This document shows positions 6,535-7,560 of a stretch of DNA of 7,560 bases, piece by piece (position 1 is the stretch's first letter; each line of letters opens with the position of its first letter). The position numbers were made by a program, and so were the translations under genes. The notes under the pieces were generated by a model. The model had not been told where the DNA came from. It ran no database searches and was given only the letters and a program-made list of their open reading frames with translations. This DNA is from Fidelibacterota bacterium (GTDB lineage Bacteria > Fidelibacterota > UBA2242): contig QNCV01000123.1 in NCBI GenBank assembly GCA_003645845.1, positions 1-7,560 of the forward strand. The letters are read 5' to 3'.

Positions 6535-7428
6535 CTAAAGCAGTTCTTCGGCGTGATAGGAACTGCGTACCAACGGACCGGCCAGAACAGCGCGGAAACC
6601 CATTTTCAGGCCCTCTTCCTCAATATGCTTGAATTTTTCGGGTGTGACGTAACGGTCAACGGGGAGATGTTCTTTGGTGGGCTGCAGATATTGGCCGGCG
6701 GTACAGATATCACAACCGACACTGCGGGCGTTCTCCAAGAGATCGGTTATTTCATCATCCGATTCGCCCAGACCGACCATTATGCCCGTTTTTGTGATTG
6801 CACCGGATTTTTTCGCGTATTCCAATACTGCCAGGGATTGCCGGTAATCGGCTTGTGGTCTGGCCTTCGGATAAAGGCGTTCAATCGTTTCAAGATTGTG
6901 ACCGAATACATCGGGCTTTTCAGCCAGGACAGTATCCAGAGCATCGCTATTGCCTTTAAAATCCGGGACAAGGACTTCGACTTTGCAACCGGGATTCTGC
7001 CGGCGGATTTCCCGGATAGTCTGAGCCCAATGATTGGCACCACCATCGGGAAGATCATCGCGGGTTACCGATGTAATGACCGCATATTTCAATCCCATTA
7101 ATCGGACGGCTTTACCGACTTTAATTGGTTCCTGTGGATCGGGAGGCAATAATTTGCCATTTCCAACAGCACAAAAACGGCAATTTCGGGTGCAGGTATC
7201 CCCCAGAATCATCAGCGTTGCGACTCTTCGCCGCCAGCATTCGCCCTGATTGGGGCAGCGGGCCTCTTCACAAACAGTGTGAAGATTATGCTCACGGACA
7301 ATTTCCCGCATCTCACGGAAGTCATCGTTGACGGTGTATTTAACTTTCAGCCAGGTGGGTTTCCGGACCGCCAATTGACGCGAATTGACGCGAATTTGTT
7401 TTTTGGTTATTTCGATTTTATTTTTCAT
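6535..7428 (-). CDS. lipA: Lipoyl synthase (radical SAM)
   Basis: LipA inserts two sulfur atoms into protein-bound octanoyl groups to make the lipoyl cofactor of pyruvate/2-oxoacid dehydrogenases and the glycine cleavage system. The 297-residue protein has both clusters: the auxiliary cluster CX4CX5C (Cys53, 58, 64 in CEEARCPNQGEC) and the radical-SAM CX3CX2C (Cys79, 83, 86 in CTRNCRFC). It also has the C-terminal RSSY motif (288-291), whose serine ligates the auxiliary cluster. DRDDLPDGGANHWA and GLGESDDEI are further family signatures. The usual RKPxWLKVK entry motif begins at Arg22. The preceding 21 residues are odd: codons 11-18 are made from a 10-bp DNA repeat that recurs upstream. The start is therefore uncertain. 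ATG 7428 is the only ATG before the conserved domain but lacks a good Shine-Dalgarno (AAGGA is about 14 nt away). Alternatives are TTG 7431 and TTG 7374. No lipB is in view. Confidence 0.95.
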   Translation of the reverse strand: MKNKIEITKKQIRVNSRQLAVRKPTWLKVKYTVNDDFREMREIVREHNLHTVCEEARCPNQGECWRRRVATLMILGDTCTRNCRFCAVGNGKLLPPDPQEPIKVGKAVRLMGLKYAVITSVTRDDLPDGGANHWAQTIREIRRQNPGCKVEVLVPDFKGNSDALDTVLAEKPDVFGHNLETIERLYPKARPQADYRQSLAVLEYAKKSGAITKTGIMVGLGESDDEITDLLENARSVGCDICTAGQYLQPTKEHLPVDRYVTPEKFKHIEEEGLKMGFRAVLAGPLVRSSYHAEELL

Positions 7429-7445
7429 CAAACAATAAATAATCC
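7377..7445. repeat. 69-bp direct repeat, copy 1 (covers lipA 5' end)
   Basis: This block is identical, base for base, to 7492-7560, an offset of 115 bp. It holds two gacgcgaatt decamers (7377-7396), codons 1-17 of lipA, the lipA start codon (7428-7426) and 17 nt of leader. The base before the block differs between copies (t at 7376, g at 7491), so the left edge is real. Confidence 0.97.
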
Positions 7446-7509
7446 TTGGCGTTTATTAGCGTTAATTAGCGGTTAGATTTTACCACAAATGGACGCGAAT
7501 TGACGCGAA
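7446..7509. repeat. Palindromic element made of 10-bp units
   Basis: The plus strand shows three in-phase decamers, ttggcgttta, ttagcgttaa and ttagcggtta (7446-7475), facing two gacgcgaatt decamers (7492-7511). Arms 7446-7473 and 7482-7509 pair at 20 of 28 positions around an 8-nt loop (7474-7481). Several mismatches become G-U pairs in a plus-strand transcript. The result is a long imperfect hairpin with helical-period units in the lipA leader. It resembles dispersed intergenic decamer repeats that I recall from environmental bacterial genomes, but I cannot check this. No transposase or target-site duplication is visible. Confidence 0.7.
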
Positions 7510-7543
7510 TTTGTTTTTTGGTTATTTCGATTTTATTTTTCAT
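7466..7543 (-). pseudogene. Decoy 25-codon frame copying the lipA N-terminus
   Basis: The second repeat copy reproduces the lipA start codon at 7543 and the same first 17 residues (MKNKIEITKKQIRVNSR), then diverges into PFVVKSNR and stops at TAA 7468-7466. The stop lies 37 nt upstream of the lipA ATG. Its upstream leader is identical to that of lipA as far as the window shows, so both starts should be equally good for a ribosome. It is most simply a by-product of the duplication. It could act as a short upstream reading frame that affects lipA translation. No function is shown by the sequence. Confidence 0.5.
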
Positions 7544-7560
7544 CAAACAATAAATAATCC
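7492..7560. repeat. 69-bp direct repeat, copy 2 (runs to window edge)
   Basis: Identical to 7377-7445. The match is still running when the window ends, so the true repeat is at least 69 bp. The geometry fits a tandem duplication of a 115-bp unit (7377-7491), of which only the first 69 bp of the second unit are visible. It could also be a collapsed or contig-end repeat in an assembly. Confidence 0.97.

Noticed and set aside
6481..7101. Plus-strand 206-codon open frame beginning in the lipA-cca gap
   Set aside because: It is the antisense shadow of lipA, whose catalytic motifs are certain. The plus frame is Phe/Gly/Ile-rich without domain structure.
7377..7511. CRISPR array
   Set aside because: The repeated units are 10 bp and contiguous, with only two large copies and no regular spacers of 30-40 bp. 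No cas genes are present.

Overview
The window carries seven genes plus the first codons of an eighth, all read from the minus strand, so the order of transcription runs from high to low coordinates: lipA, cca, a YIP1-type membrane protein, a TolC-like outer-membrane channel, a MacA/HlyD-like adaptor, an uncharacterised exported beta-rich protein, a MacB/LolD-type ATPase, and the start of what is probably the matching permease. The plus strand has only shadow reading frames. Outer-membrane components and classical signal peptides indicate a diderm (Gram-negative) bacterium. The HD-fused CCA enzyme resembles versions I know from Bacteroidota and related FCB lineages. The clear Shine-Dalgarno sites (for example GAGGAA before the TolC gene) argue against core Bacteroidota, which usually lack them. 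An uncultured FCB-type lineage (Zixibacteria, Marinimicrobia or Calditrichota-like) is my guess, with low confidence.

Layout. Positions 1-4917 are a compact export operon. Gene junctions tighten along it: 15 nt, 19 nt, 2 nt, then a TAATG overlap and an ATGA overlap. It encodes all parts of a MacAB-TolC-type tripartite pump (ATPase, presumed permease, periplasmic adaptor with a TolC-docking hairpin tip, outer-membrane channel). Two extra members are not part of the textbook pump: a five-helix YIP1-domain protein at the front, and an exported protein with a Trp/Asp/Lys-rich stretch and a glycine-rich beta domain between adaptor and ATPase. The cargo cannot be read from the sequence.

Positions 4918-5003 are a short intergenic gap with no convincing promoter or terminator. 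Positions 5004-7428 hold two housekeeping genes, cca (tRNA 3'-end maturation) and lipA (lipoyl synthase), separated by 100 nt. The start of cca lies in one arm of a 9-bp inverted repeat.

The most unusual part is 7377-7560, at and upstream of the lipA start. A 69-bp block containing the lipA start codon and its first 17 codons occurs twice without mismatch, offset by 115 bp, and runs to the window edge. Between the copies lies a palindromic element built from 10-bp units. One half of the same decamer array sits inside the lipA reading frame and encodes part of its N-terminus. The upstream copy leaves a 25-codon decoy frame starting with the lipA N-terminus. This looks like a mobile or recombining intergenic repeat that has invaded or remodelled a core gene's 5' end.
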